Shown here one piece after another: positions 16,493 to 24,997 of a stretch of 64,000 nt of DNA. Numbering within the stretch: the stretch's first letter is position 1; every line of letters starts with the position of its first letter. The translations under genes were made by a program, and so were the position numbers. The notes beneath the pieces are model-generated. The model did no database searches and had not been told where the DNA came from. It was given only the letters and a program-made list of their open reading frames with translations. The stretch spans positions 9,197 to 73,196 of the forward strand of contig DATFFH010000084.1 of the NCBI GenBank assembly GCA_035250245.1, read 5' to 3'. The stretch comes from Luteimonas_C sp035250245 (GTDB lineage: Bacteria; Pseudomonadota; Gammaproteobacteria; Xanthomonadales; Xanthomonadaceae).

Positions 16493-17590
16493 ATGGCAGT
16501 CACGATCGGGATCGCACGCGAACGCGCGCCAGGCGAGAAGCGGGTTGCGGCCACGCCGGAGACATGCAAGAAGCTGATCGCCGCCGGGGCGGATGTGCGG
16601 ATCGAACGCGGCGCAGGCGAAGGCGCCTATTTTCCCGATCAGGCCTATGCGGACGCAGGCGCCCAGATCGTCGCGGATCGCGCTGCCGTTTACGACGGCG
16701 CCGATCTGGTGCTGTGCGTGCAAGCGCCCGATGCCGCGGGGCTAGCTGCGATGAAATCCGGCGCCGCGCTGGTCGGCACCCTGCAGCCGCAGGCGGACGA
16801 GGCGCGCGCCGCGGCGCTGCAGGCGCAACGGATCCTCGCTTTCCCATTGGAAAAACTGCCGCGCACCACGCGCGCGCAGGCGATGGACGTGCTCAGTTCG
16901 CAAGCGGGCATGGCCGGCTACAAAGCCGTGCTGATTGCGGCGCAGCTGGCGCCGCGCTTCTTCCCGATGCTGACCACCGCGGCCGGCACGATCCGGCCTT
17001 CGAAATTGCTGGTGATCGGCGCCGGCGTGGCCGGCCTGCAAGCCGTCGCCACCGGCAAGCGGCTGGGCGCGCAGGTCGAGGGCTTCGACGTGCGGCCGGA
17101 AGTGCGCGAGCAGATCGAATCGCTGGGCGGCAAGTTCCTGGACCTGGGCGTGAGCGCGGCGGGCGAGGGCGGTTATGCGCGCCAGCTGACCGATGAGGAA
17201 CGCGCCGAGCAGCAGCGCCGCCTGGGCGAGCATTTGAAGAACATCGACGCCATCGTCTGCACCGCGGCGGTGCCGGGGCGCCCGGCGCCGAAGATCGTCA
17301 GCGCGGCGATGGTCGCGGGCATGAAACCCGGCAGCGTCATCGTCGATTTGGCCGCGGAAACCGGCGGCAATTGCGAACTGACCCGGCCCGGCGAAACCGT
17401 CGAACACAACGGCGTGACCGTCGCCGGACCCTTGAACCTGGCCAGCAGCGGCGCGATGCACGCCAGCGAGATGTACGCGCGCAACCTGCTCAACTTCGTC
17501 AGCTTGTTCGTCAAGGACGGCGCGATCGCGTTCGATTGGAACGACGAGTTGCTGGCCAAGACGGTGTGGCCGGGGCCGCCCGCGGCGTGA
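16493..17590 (+). CDS. pntAA: NAD(P) transhydrogenase subunit alpha, part 1 (NAD-binding domain dI)
   Basis: 365 residues related to alanine dehydrogenase. The N-terminal IARERAPGEKRVAATPETCKKL and the Rossmann motif VIGAGVAGLQAVATGKRLGA (from about residue 169) mark the soluble NAD(H)-binding dI subunit. With PntAB and PntB it forms a proton-translocating enzyme that moves hydride from NADH to NADP+. In many bacteria the three genes are contiguous; here 2.0 kb of opposite-strand genes separates pntAA from pntAB. No membrane segment is present in this subunit, as expected for the split-alpha type. Confidence 0.95.
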   Translation: MAVTIGIARERAPGEKRVAATPETCKKLIAAGADVRIERGAGEGAYFPDQAYADAGAQIVADRAAVYDGADLVLCVQAPDAAGLAAMKSGAALVGTLQPQADEARAAALQAQRILAFPLEKLPRTTRAQAMDVLSSQAGMAGYKAVLIAAQLAPRFFPMLTTAAGTIRPSKLLVIGAGVAGLQAVATGKRLGAQVEGFDVRPEVREQIESLGGKFLDLGVSAAGEGGYARQLTDEERAEQQRRLGEHLKNIDAIVCTAAVPGRPAPKIVSAAMVAGMKPGSVIVDLAAETGGNCELTRPGETVEHNGVTVAGPLNLASSGAMHASEMYARNLLNFVSLFVKDGAIAFDWNDELLAKTVWPGPPAA

Positions 17591-17617
17591 GCCTGCTGGT
17601 AGAGCTTGCTGCTTTTC

Positions 17618-17710
17618 GTAGGAGCGGCTTTAGCCGCGAGCTCTTTTCCTCAAAAATTGCAATATCGCCGCGATTTGCCGGGAAAAGCTCGCGGCTAAAG
17701 CCGCTCCTAC
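17618..17710. repeat. GTAG-type inverted pair, family A
   Basis: GTAGGAGCGGCTTTAGCCGC with its inverse complement ending at 17710, around an AT-richer centre. It lies between convergent pntAA and the DUF3106 gene. Confidence 0.9.
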
Positions 17711-17727
17711 GAAGGGCAGGAGCGCGC

Positions 17728-18162
17728 TCAAGGCTTGTCCCGATTCTCCTCAAACCATTGCTTGCGCTGCTCCGGCGTCATCGCACGCCACTTCTCCTTC
17801 AGCGCCTTGCGTTCCTCGGGATCCATGCCGCGCATGCGTTCGAACAAGGCGCGCGCCTGTTCTCGCTTCTGCGGATCCATCTGTTCCCAACGCACCATGC
17901 CTTTGCGCGCTTCGCGGCGCTGCTCGGGCGTCATCGTGCGCCAGCGATGGGCATGGTCGTACATGCGCTGACGCTCTTCCGGCGAACGGTTCCAACGTTC
18001 GCGCAGCGGCGCGATCAATTCGTCGCGCTGCGCCGGCGTCAGCTGTTCCCAGGCCGGCAATGGCGCAGCCGACGATTTGTCCCTGCCTCGATCCTGGGCC
18101 TGGGCTAAACCCGCCAGGCCGCACAACAGCAACACTGCAGCCGTTCGATAGAAGTTCTTCAT
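17728..18162 (-). CDS. Exported DUF3106-family protein
   Basis: 144 residues with a signal peptide (YRTAAVLLLCGLAGLAQAQ). The mature part is built from repeats of a P-E-x-R motif: LTPAQRDELIAPLRERWN, RSPEERQRMYDHAHRWRTM, TPEQRREARKGMVRWEQM, DPQKREQARALFERM and so on, all helical and charged, typical of DUF3106. It is probably periplasmic. Its place after a sigma factor gene and a one-helix membrane protein matches the sigma-DUF3619-DUF3106 arrangement known from betaproteobacteria. A GTG nine bases upstream overlaps the preceding stop and is an alternative start. Confidence 0.85.
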   Translation of the reverse strand: MKNFYRTAAVLLLCGLAGLAQAQDRGRDKSSAAPLPAWEQLTPAQRDELIAPLRERWNRSPEERQRMYDHAHRWRTMTPEQRREARKGMVRWEQMDPQKREQARALFERMRGMDPEERKALKEKWRAMTPEQRKQWFEENRDKP

Positions 18163-18167
18163 CGCGC

Positions 18168-18527
18168 TCACTCCACCGCCACCAACTCGGCATCGGACGA
18201 GCCGAGCCAAGCGTAGAAATCAGGGTCCTGGTCCAGGGCCGAAGCCGGTTCGGCCGCTTCCGCGGCGACGGCGGCCGGCGAAGGATCGGTCGCCTGCAGC
18301 GCATCCTGACGCAGGTTCAAGCCGAAGGCGACCGCGAACACCGCCGCCGCCGCGCCGCCGAACAAAAGCGGCCAGGAAAAGCCGCGTTTGCGGACTTCGC
18401 CCGCGGCGGTCTCGCGCCGAATCTGCCGCAGCCGCGCGCGCGTCGCCGGCGACACGCTGTCGGCGGCTTGCCGGTAGCGTTCGCGCATCGCCGCGTCGAA
18501 GAGGTCGTTGTCGTGCTTGTCGTTCAT
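18168..18527 (-). CDS. Small single-helix membrane protein, DUF3619-like (possible anti-sigma partner)
   Basis: 119 residues. A cytoplasmic N-terminus (about 60 residues, with SPATRARLRQIRRE) precedes one hydrophobic helix (WPLLFGGAAAAVFAVAFGL) and an acidic C-terminal tail containing DPDFYAWLGSSD. The topology and the DFYxWL segment resemble DUF3619 proteins. The ATG overlaps the sigma factor stop as ATGA, so it is translationally coupled to that gene. A role in holding the sigma factor at the membrane is a reasonable inference, not shown by the sequence. Confidence 0.75.
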   Translation of the reverse strand: MNDKHDNDLFDAAMRERYRQAADSVSPATRARLRQIRRETAAGEVRKRGFSWPLLFGGAAAAVFAVAFGLNLRQDALQATDPSPAAVAAEAAEPASALDQDPDFYAWLGSSDAELVAVE

Positions 18528-19120
18528 CGCCAATCTTCCAGTTGCTTTTGCAGCGCCTCGCGGGCGCGCGACAGATGGGTCTTCACCGAGCCTTCGGTGC
18601 AGCCCATCGCCTTGGCCGTAGCGGCCACGTCCAATTCTTCCAGCACGCGCAAGGTGAAAGCCTCGCGCTGCCGCGCCGGCAGCTTGCGCAAGGCTTCGGC
18701 CAGCTTGCCGTAAGCCTCGCGCCCGTCGTGCGCGCGTTGCGGGTCCGGGCCTCCATCGGCCCAGTCGATCGCGCTTTCCTCGTCGCGGTGGTCCTGCGGC
18801 GACAGCCAGCGCAGCCGGAACGTGCGCCGCCGCTGCAGGTCGACGATGCGGCTGCGCAGGATGCTCCAGAACAGCGGCGTCCATTCCGCCGGCGGCCGCT
18901 TCGCGTAGGCCAGCATCTTCATCATCGCGTCCTGCACCGCGTCCATCGCGTCGTCACGGTGGCGCAGGCCCAGTTCGGCGAAACGGAAGGCGCGGGTGCC
19001 GATGCCGGCCAGGAACTGGTCGATCGAGGCCGGCTCCGGCGCAGCCGCATCCGATGCGGCCGCGTCGAAGGCCTGCGCAGGGTGTCGGGGGTCGGCATCG
19101 GGGCTCACCCGGGCAAGCAT
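18524..19120 (-). CDS. RNA polymerase sigma factor, sigma-70/ECF type
   Basis: 198 residues. The region 2 segment (HRDDAMDAVQDAMMKMLAYAKRPPAEWTPLFWSILRSRIVDLQRRR) and the region 4 segment (LPARQREAFTLRVLEELDVAATAKAMGCTEGSVKTHLSRAREAL) are both complete. It is unlike the FecI-type factor at 60.1 kb and does not lie next to a TonB receptor. It heads an overlapping run with a one-helix membrane protein and a DUF3106 protein. The N-terminal 20 residues are poorly conserved, so the start is somewhat uncertain. Target genes are unknown. Confidence 0.9.
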   Translation of the reverse strand: MLARVSPDADPRHPAQAFDAAASDAAAPEPASIDQFLAGIGTRAFRFAELGLRHRDDAMDAVQDAMMKMLAYAKRPPAEWTPLFWSILRSRIVDLQRRRTFRLRWLSPQDHRDEESAIDWADGGPDPQRAHDGREAYGKLAEALRKLPARQREAFTLRVLEELDVAATAKAMGCTEGSVKTHLSRAREALQKQLEDWR

Positions 19121-19133
19121 AGGCGTCCAGGCC

Positions 19134-19460
19134 TCAATGACGCCTGTCCCAGCGCCGGTCGTAGCGCTCGCCGCGGCGGTCCCAGCGGTTGTCGGCCAGG
19201 TCGCCGCGCCGGTCCAGGCGGTTGTCGATGCGGTCGCCGCGGTTGTCCAGATAGGCCGCCCGGCGTTCGTGTCCCAGGTTCTCCTGGCGTTCGGAACGCA
19301 GGTCCAAGCGATGGTCGATGCGGTCGCCGCGCCGGTCCAGGCGGTTATCGATCCGGTCGCCGTGGCGTTCCATGCGGTTCTGCACGCGGTCGCCGAAATC
19401 ACCTGCGACAGCCGCGCCGGCCGACAACAGCAAAGGCAAGGACAGCAGTAATGCCTTCAT
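19134..19460 (-). CDS. Exported Asp/Arg-repeat protein
   Basis: 108 residues with a signal peptide (MKALLLSLPLLLSAGAAVAG). The mature part is a run of short repeats around R-G-D-R-I-D-N-R-L-D-R (for example GDRIDNRLDRRGDRIDHRLD and later GDRIDNRLDRRGDLADNRWD), almost only Asp, Arg, Asn, Leu, Ile and Gly, ending RRWDRRH. The pattern predicts highly charged helices with Arg and Asp on repeating faces. No catalytic motif is seen. It lies just upstream of the sigma factor gene on the same strand, 13 bases apart, and so may be co-transcribed. Function unknown. Confidence 0.8.
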   Translation of the reverse strand: MKALLLSLPLLLSAGAAVAGDFGDRVQNRMERHGDRIDNRLDRRGDRIDHRLDLRSERQENLGHERRAAYLDNRGDRIDNRLDRRGDLADNRWDRRGERYDRRWDRRH

Positions 19461-19589
19461 GGGTCTCTCCTGATGATGGGGTGCGCAGGCCTGCGACGTT
19501 GGAAACGCGGGGCCGCGGCGGCGGTTGACAGGGCGGCCGGGCGGTTCACGGGCCGGTTATGATGCGGAAGACCGAGAAGGGAGACGGCG

Positions 19590-19889
19590 ATGAGCGACGG
19601 CTTCGTGGCGCTGTACATCTTCATGCTGGCGGCGATCGCCGGCCACGTGATCATTTCGCGGGTGCCGGTGATCCTGCACACCCCGCTGATGTCGGGCAGC
19701 AACTTCATTCACGGCATCGTCCTGATCGGCGCGATGGTCGTCCTGGGCCACGCCGACACGACGCTGGAGAAGGCGATCGGTTTCGTCGCGGTGCTGCTGG
19801 GCGCGGGCAACGCGGCCGGCGGCTACGTGGTGACCGAGCGGATGCTGGAGATGTTCAAATCGTCGAAGAAGCCGGAGAAGAAGGCATGA
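19590..19889 (+). CDS. pntAB: NAD(P) transhydrogenase subunit alpha, part 2 (membrane domain)
   Basis: 99 residues with three hydrophobic helices (FVALYIFMLAAIAGHVII, FIHGIVLIGAMVVLG, AIGFVAVLLGAGNAAGGYVV), the small alpha-2 membrane subunit of the split transhydrogenase. GGGAG lies before the ATG, which indicates its own translation start away from pntAA. Its last codons overlap the pntB start as ATGA. Confidence 0.95.
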   Translation: MSDGFVALYIFMLAAIAGHVIISRVPVILHTPLMSGSNFIHGIVLIGAMVVLGHADTTLEKAIGFVAVLLGAGNAAGGYVVTERMLEMFKSSKKPEKKA

Positions 19890-21274
19890 GTTGGCTGCCT
19901 TTGCTGGTGAAGGCGAGCTACCTGGTCGCCGCGACCCTGTTCCTGCTCGGCCTGCAGCGCATGGCCTCGCCGAAGACCGCGCGCAGCGGCATCCAGTGGG
20001 CCGGCGCCGGCATGCTGATCGCGACGTTCGCGACTTTCCTGCTGCCCGGACTGCACAACCTGCCCCTGATCGCGACCGCGCTGGTGATCGGTACCGCCGC
20101 GGCCTGGATTTCCGGCAAGAAAGTCGCGATCACCGACATGCCGCAGATGGTCGCCCTGTACAACGGCATGGGTGGCGGCTCGGCGGCGGCGATCGGTGCG
20201 GTCGAGTTGCTCAGGTTTTCGTCCGAAGGCACCGCGCCTTCGATCACGACCTTGGTGCTGGGCGTGGTCGGCGCGCTGATCGGCGCGGTTTCGCTGTCCG
20301 GCTCGATCATCGCCTGGGCCAAGCTCGACGGCCGCATGGACAAGCGCTACACCTTCCCGGGCCAGCAATTCTTCAATGCGGGCGTGGCGATCGCCGCGGT
20401 CGTGCTGGGCGGCATCGTGATCCACTCGCTGGGCGTGCCGGCGATCATCGCTTTCTTCCTCTGCGCGCTGGCCCTGGGCGTGTTGATGACGCTGCCCATC
20501 GGCGGCGCCGACATGCCGGTGGTGATCTCGCTGTACAACGCGCTGACCGGCCTCGCCGTGGCTTTCGAAGGCTATGTGCTGCAGAACGAGGCGCTGATCA
20601 TCGCCGGCATGATGGTCGGCGCGGCCGGCACGCTGCTGACCCAGCTGATGGCAAAGGCCATGAACCGCTCGATCAAGAGCGTGCTGTTCTCCAACTTCGG
20701 CGGCGGCGGCGCGCTGCAGGAAATCAGCGGCTCGCAGAAACCCATCGAAGCCGGCGACGTCGCCGCGATGATGGCCTACGCCGAGCGCGTGGTGATCGTG
20801 CCCGGCTACGGCATGGCGGTGGCGCAGGCGCAGCACAAGATCTGGGAGTTGACCCAAAAACTGATCGACCGCGGCGTCAAAGTGAAATTCGCCATCCACC
20901 CGGTCGCCGGACGCATGCCCGGCCATATGAACGTGCTGCTGGCCGAAGCCGGCGTGCCTTACGACCTGATCGCCGACATGGACGACATCAATCCGGAATT
21001 CGCGGTTACCGACGTCAGCTTGGTAATCGGCGCCAACGACGTGGTCAATCCCGTCGCCAAGACCGACCCGGCCAGCCCGATCTACGGCATGCCGATCCTG
21101 GACGTGGTGAATTCCAAGAACACCATCGTCATCAAGCGCGGCAAGGGCACCGGTTTCGCCGGCATCGAAAACGCGCTGTTCTACGCCGACAACACCCGCA
21201 TGCTGTACGGCGACGGCGCCGAGATGGCGGCGGCGCTGGTCAGCGAATTGAAGGCGTTGGACGGCGGCCACTGA
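19886..21274 (+). CDS. pntB: NAD(P) transhydrogenase subunit beta
   Basis: 462 residues. The N-terminal half has eight or nine hydrophobic helices of the proton channel. The C-terminal NADP(H)-binding domain dIII carries VVIVPGYGMAVAQAQHKI, HPVAGRMPGHMNVLLAEAGVPYD and GANDVVNPVA. It couples hydride transfer to proton translocation and makes NADPH. The ATG overlaps the pntAB stop by four bases. The last residues (ELKALDGGH) match the normal end of the family. Confidence 0.96.
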   Translation: MSWLPLLVKASYLVAATLFLLGLQRMASPKTARSGIQWAGAGMLIATFATFLLPGLHNLPLIATALVIGTAAAWISGKKVAITDMPQMVALYNGMGGGSAAAIGAVELLRFSSEGTAPSITTLVLGVVGALIGAVSLSGSIIAWAKLDGRMDKRYTFPGQQFFNAGVAIAAVVLGGIVIHSLGVPAIIAFFLCALALGVLMTLPIGGADMPVVISLYNALTGLAVAFEGYVLQNEALIIAGMMVGAAGTLLTQLMAKAMNRSIKSVLFSNFGGGGALQEISGSQKPIEAGDVAAMMAYAERVVIVPGYGMAVAQAQHKIWELTQKLIDRGVKVKFAIHPVAGRMPGHMNVLLAEAGVPYDLIADMDDINPEFAVTDVSLVIGANDVVNPVAKTDPASPIYGMPILDVVNSKNTIVIKRGKGTGFAGIENALFYADNTRMLYGDGAEMAAALVSELKALDGGH

Positions 21275-21349
21275 CAGCCGCCACCTCGGCTTCTCCGTGC
21301 TACGAAGGGCGGCCATCGACCGGGAGACAACCGGCTTTGTCTGAGCGTC

Positions 21350-21832
21350 TCAGCCGCGCGCCGCGCGCCGCGAAAACAGTGCGCACATCACCCCGAACAC
21401 CGCGTGCATGACCACGCTGCTGACCACCCAAGCCGTGTTCTTGAACGACGGCGCACCGGCGGCCGACAAAGGCAGCACCACCATAGTCATCGCCAGGTAC
21501 AGCACGACGCCGTACGGCAATCCGAAGAAGTAGGGTTTGCCGATCAGCGCCGGCCAGAAGCGGGAAACGGCGTAGTAGACCGCGACCATGACGGTCGCGA
21601 TGGCATAGTGGAACAACGCGCCCAGCGCCATGCTGGTGCCGCCCATCGTGAAGCTGGCATCGCCGAACACGCCCGCGGCGATGCTTTGCAGGATGCGCAG
21701 CGGAGGCACGCCCTGCGGCATCCAGAAGGCCCAGGCGAACAACAGGTCCAAAGTGCCCAGGGCGATGCCGCCGAGCAGCAGCCAGCGCCAGGGCCGGGGC
21801 GATTCCGCCTGCGCGGCGTGGATTGCATTCAT
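21350..21832 (-). CDS. Four-helix inner membrane protein of unknown function
   Basis: 160 residues with four or five hydrophobic segments (LLLGGIALGTLDLLFAWAF, ALGALFHYAIATVMVAVYYAV, GLPYGVVLYLAMTMVVLPL, VVSSVVMHAVFGVMCALF). It resembles the 171-residue protein at 26806-27321: both begin with a short charged N-terminus, have an L-D-L-x-F-A-x-x-x-W signature in helix 1, then PxLRxxQxIAA, and a KPYxFG or RPYLFG turn before helix 3. The two look like paralogues. No function is assigned. Confidence 0.75.
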   Translation of the reverse strand: MNAIHAAQAESPRPWRWLLLGGIALGTLDLLFAWAFWMPQGVPPLRILQSIAAGVFGDASFTMGGTSMALGALFHYAIATVMVAVYYAVSRFWPALIGKPYFFGLPYGVVLYLAMTMVVLPLSAAGAPSFKNTAWVVSSVVMHAVFGVMCALFSRRAARG

Positions 21833-21880
21833 TACGGATCTCCGAGTCGTGTGCGCCGAGTAGACGGCAGTTTCGCGGCG

Positions 21881-21919
21881 AAAAAAAGTCCCGCAGCCGT
21901 GGGATGGCCGGCTGCGGGA
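21881..21919 (-). terminator. Intrinsic terminator of the Oar-like TonB receptor gene
   Basis: Read on the minus strand, an 11-base perfect stem (TCCCGCAGCCG with CGGCTGCGGGA, 21889-21899 and 21909-21919) is followed by a run of seven T (21881-21887). Confidence 0.88.
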
Positions 21920-21973
21920 GGTCCGGGGGTTACGACAATGGCACCATGAATGGCGCTCTTTGCTTTGTCCTCG

Positions 21974-24900
21974 TCAGAAGTCGTACTGCACCATGAAGCG
22001 CACCGAACGCGGCGCCTGGAACGACAGCGGCAGGTTCGCGGTTTCGACCCGCGAACCCGTCGACGGATCCTCGACCTGTTCGTTGATTGCGGTCACTTCC
22101 TGCGAATTGAACACGTTGAAAATGTCCAGCTTGAATTGCAGGCCTTTCGCGAAAGCGGGCTTGTAGGCGACATTTAGATCCAACGAACGCGTCCACGGCA
22201 AACGGCCTTCGGTGCCGCGCGGCGTCGGCACGCCGTTGCAGCGGAAGAACGAAGAGCCGTAGGCGTGCAGGCTGCCGTCCGGCAGTTCCAATACGCCCAG
22301 GCAGTTCTTGGGGCGGCCGGACTGCACCAGGAAATTGCCGCCTACCGACCATTCGTCGGTGATCTGGTAGTTGCCGAACAGCTTGATGCTGTGGCGACGG
22401 TCGTTGGGCAGGTAGCCGAAGCTGTCTACGGTCAATTCGGGATAGTCGAAGTCCTGGGTGGTGCCGGTGTCGGCCTGGCCGATGTCCGACTTCACGCCGC
22501 CTTCGGTATTGCCCTTGCTCTTCGCGTAGGTGTACGAGCCCTGCATGAAGAACTTGTCCCAATTCGCGTCGAAGAAGAATTCCAACGCGGTGTACGTGCG
22601 CTTGGCCTTGGGGCTCAGGCGCGAACCGGGAACGCGGGTTTCTTTCAATTGGCCGTCGCCGTACAGATCGGTGAGGAACACCGAATCGGCGCCGGGGTTG
22701 AACAAGCGGCAGTAGGGGAAGCCGCTGTTGGGCAGATCGGCGAAGCGATCGTTGGCGTCGGCCCAGCCGATGAACCGGCCGGCACCGTTGAACCTGCGGG
22801 TGAAGCCTTCGGTTTCCAGGATGGCGGTGTAGTCGCAGGTGTCGTCGATCGCGGCCTTCAGGTCGCGGAAGATGCCGCGCATGCCCAGCGTGAAATGATC
22901 GCCCAGCGTCTTTTGGAATCCGAGGATGTACTCGTCCTGGTACATCGGGTCCAGGTTCTTCGATGCGATGGTCTGCGCATTCTTCGGACTGCCGAATTCG
23001 CCGTTGATGAAGATGAAGTCGCCCATCGAGGTGAGCCCGGTCGGCGCGCCGGTCACCGGATCGAAGCCGGTGAAATTGAAGTTCTCGCGCGAGAACAGCG
23101 AGGCGCTTGCGCCGCGGATGGCTACGGTGGCGGTCAGCGGCAGCGCGTAGCGGCCGGCGTTGCCGAACACTTTGAAGGTGGAGTCTCCGAACACGTCCCA
23201 GGAGAAGCCCAGGCGGGGTCCGAACTGGTTGTCGATCTTGGCGTAGGTCGCGCCTTGGCCGTTGAGGTTTTCGAAGCTGTCCCAGCGCGCGCCCAGGTAG
23301 GCGATGAAGTTGTCGGTGATGTTCCAGCTGTCCTGGATGTAGAACGCGCGCTGTTTGACCTCGACCGTGGCGCCTTGGTTGGTGATCTGCTCGCGGACGA
23401 TGTCGAACTCGTCGCCGTTGTTCGGAATGCCGTCCGGATCGCGGGTGGCGTAGCGCCAGGCGCGGCCGCCTTCGATCGAGGTGCCGGCGGTGGATTGGAA
23501 ATTGTCGACGTCGTAGCCGAAGCGGAGCAGATGGTCGCCCAACTGCCATTCCGCGTCGATCCGGTACTGGTCGCGCTCGTCGCCGGAGTCCTGGCGCGCG
23601 ATCGCGCCGCCGGTGATGTTGCAGGTACTGACCCGTGTGCCGTTGAGCGCGCGGCGGTAGGCGGGACGTGCATCGGCGATGATCGGGCAGCCGCTGGCGG
23701 GATTGTCGAGATTCCCGCCGTAACGCACTTCGCGGCCGTCCGCAGTGCGCAGGTATTGAGACCGCGAGAATTCGCCGTGCCCGAACAACGCCGACAGGGT
23801 GAACGTATCGGTCAGGTAGCCGGTGTACTTGAGGACATAGTTCTCGCCGCCGGTCTCGGTGAAATTCATGCCCAGGAAGCTGGTGCGGTCGAGCTGGCCG
23901 ACGGTGTTGCGGTACACCTCGGTGTCGGTCTCGGTCTTGTCCGAGAAGGCAGTCAATTCCAGCAAATGGTTGTCCGAGATGTTCCAGTCCATCTTCAACA
24001 GCCAATTCGGATTTTTGGCCACCGCGCTGGTGTTGGTCGCGGCGATCACGCTGTTCCAGGTGTCGGTCTCGGTCCGCCCGTACTGGACCAGGCCGTAGGC
24101 GAACAGCTTGTCTTTGACCAGCGCGCCGCTGGCCCAGACCGAAGCGACCGTGTTCCAAGTGGAATCCTTGGAATTGTCCTGGCGCAGCACGCCATTTTCC
24201 TGATAGACGTTTTTGGTCGCCTCGGTCAGGTCTTCGGGTTCGTAAAATACGTTGCCGCCGGCATGGAACTCGTTGGTGCCGCGCTTGGTGATCATGTTGA
24301 TCACGCCGCCCAGCGAACGGCCGAACTCGGCGCCGTAGCCGCCGGTCTTGATCTGCTGTTCGGCGACCGCTTCGAACGGAATCTGGGCGAAGTTGAGGTT
24401 CTGGAACGAATTGGTGATGTTGAAGCCGTTGACGTAGTACTGGTTCTCGGCCACCGATGAGCCACCGAACGAAGCCAGGTTGCCGAACGCGGCGTCGCCC
24501 CGCACGGTGCCGGGCGCGAGCAGGGCCACGCTGGTGGCGTCGCGCGCGACCGGGATCTTGGCGATCTGCTGCGCGGTAAGGATCGTGGTGGATTCGACCG
24601 AGGTGATGTCGATCGGATTGACCGCGCCGGTGCCGATCACGGTCACCGTATCCAATGTTTGCGCGTCGCCGGAGCTCGTTACGAAGTCGACGTTGGAGGC
24701 GATGCCCACGCTGACGTTGGCCGTGCGCGTGCTGGTCGCGCCGTCGGCGCTCTTGCGGGTGATCGTGTACTGGCCGATCGGGATTTGCGACAGGCGATAG
24801 TTGCCGTCGCCGCCGACGGTGATCGTGCGCGAGAAGCCGGTGGCGGCGTTCTCGATCGTGATCGTGTCGCCAGCGGCGGCGCGTCCGGCGACGGCGCCGG

Positions 24901-24997
24901 CGGTGTTGGTCTGCGCTTGCACGCCGGCCGAGAAGCACAGGCCCAAGGCCAGGCCCAAGGCGGTGCGGCGGAAAAGACGTTGATGGTGTTGGGACAT
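21974..24997 (-). CDS. TonB-dependent receptor, Oar-like, with N-terminal carboxypeptidase-regulatory-like domain
   Basis: 1007 residues from the ATG at 24997. A signal peptide (RTALGLALGLCFSAGVQAQ) is followed by an Ig-like domain (GDTITIENAATGFSRTITVG to about residue 85) and a plug domain with ITSVESTTILTAQQIAKIPVARDATSVALLAPG, and then a 22-strand-type barrel ending VRFMVQYDF with the C-terminal aromatic residue used for outer membrane insertion. Such OmpA-related (Oar) receptors are abundant in Xanthomonadaceae and Myxococcus; their ligands are mostly unknown. No STN domain is present, so signalling through FecR is not expected. No transport partner is adjacent. It is divergent from the first MocR gene. 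Confidence 0.9.
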   Translation of the reverse strand: MSQHHQRLFRRTALGLALGLCFSAGVQAQTNTAGAVAGRAAAGDTITIENAATGFSRTITVGGDGNYRLSQIPIGQYTITRKSADGATSTRTANVSVGIASNVDFVTSSGDAQTLDTVTVIGTGAVNPIDITSVESTTILTAQQIAKIPVARDATSVALLAPGTVRGDAAFGNLASFGGSSVAENQYYVNGFNITNSFQNLNFAQIPFEAVAEQQIKTGGYGAEFGRSLGGVINMITKRGTNEFHAGGNVFYEPEDLTEATKNVYQENGVLRQDNSKDSTWNTVASVWASGALVKDKLFAYGLVQYGRTETDTWNSVIAATNTSAVAKNPNWLLKMDWNISDNHLLELTAFSDKTETDTEVYRNTVGQLDRTSFLGMNFTETGGENYVLKYTGYLTDTFTLSALFGHGEFSRSQYLRTADGREVRYGGNLDNPASGCPIIADARPAYRRALNGTRVSTCNITGGAIARQDSGDERDQYRIDAEWQLGDHLLRFGYDVDNFQSTAGTSIEGGRAWRYATRDPDGIPNNGDEFDIVREQITNQGATVEVKQRAFYIQDSWNITDNFIAYLGARWDSFENLNGQGATYAKIDNQFGPRLGFSWDVFGDSTFKVFGNAGRYALPLTATVAIRGASASLFSRENFNFTGFDPVTGAPTGLTSMGDFIFINGEFGSPKNAQTIASKNLDPMYQDEYILGFQKTLGDHFTLGMRGIFRDLKAAIDDTCDYTAILETEGFTRRFNGAGRFIGWADANDRFADLPNSGFPYCRLFNPGADSVFLTDLYGDGQLKETRVPGSRLSPKAKRTYTALEFFFDANWDKFFMQGSYTYAKSKGNTEGGVKSDIGQADTGTTQDFDYPELTVDSFGYLPNDRRHSIKLFGNYQITDEWSVGGNFLVQSGRPKNCLGVLELPDGSLHAYGSSFFRCNGVPTPRGTEGRLPWTRSLDLNVAYKPAFAKGLQFKLDIFNVFNSQEVTAINEQVEDPSTGSRVETANLPLSFQAPRSVRFMVQYDF

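Noticed and set aside
17591..19589. Recent mobile insertion splitting the pnt operon
   Set aside because: No transposase, integrase, terminal repeats or change in base composition is visible; the split may be old.
22265..24460. A 731-codon plus-strand frame opposite the Oar-like receptor
   Set aside because: Shadow frame: composition is biased to Val/Ala/Glu/Gly, with no start signal, while the opposite strand gives a full TonB receptor.
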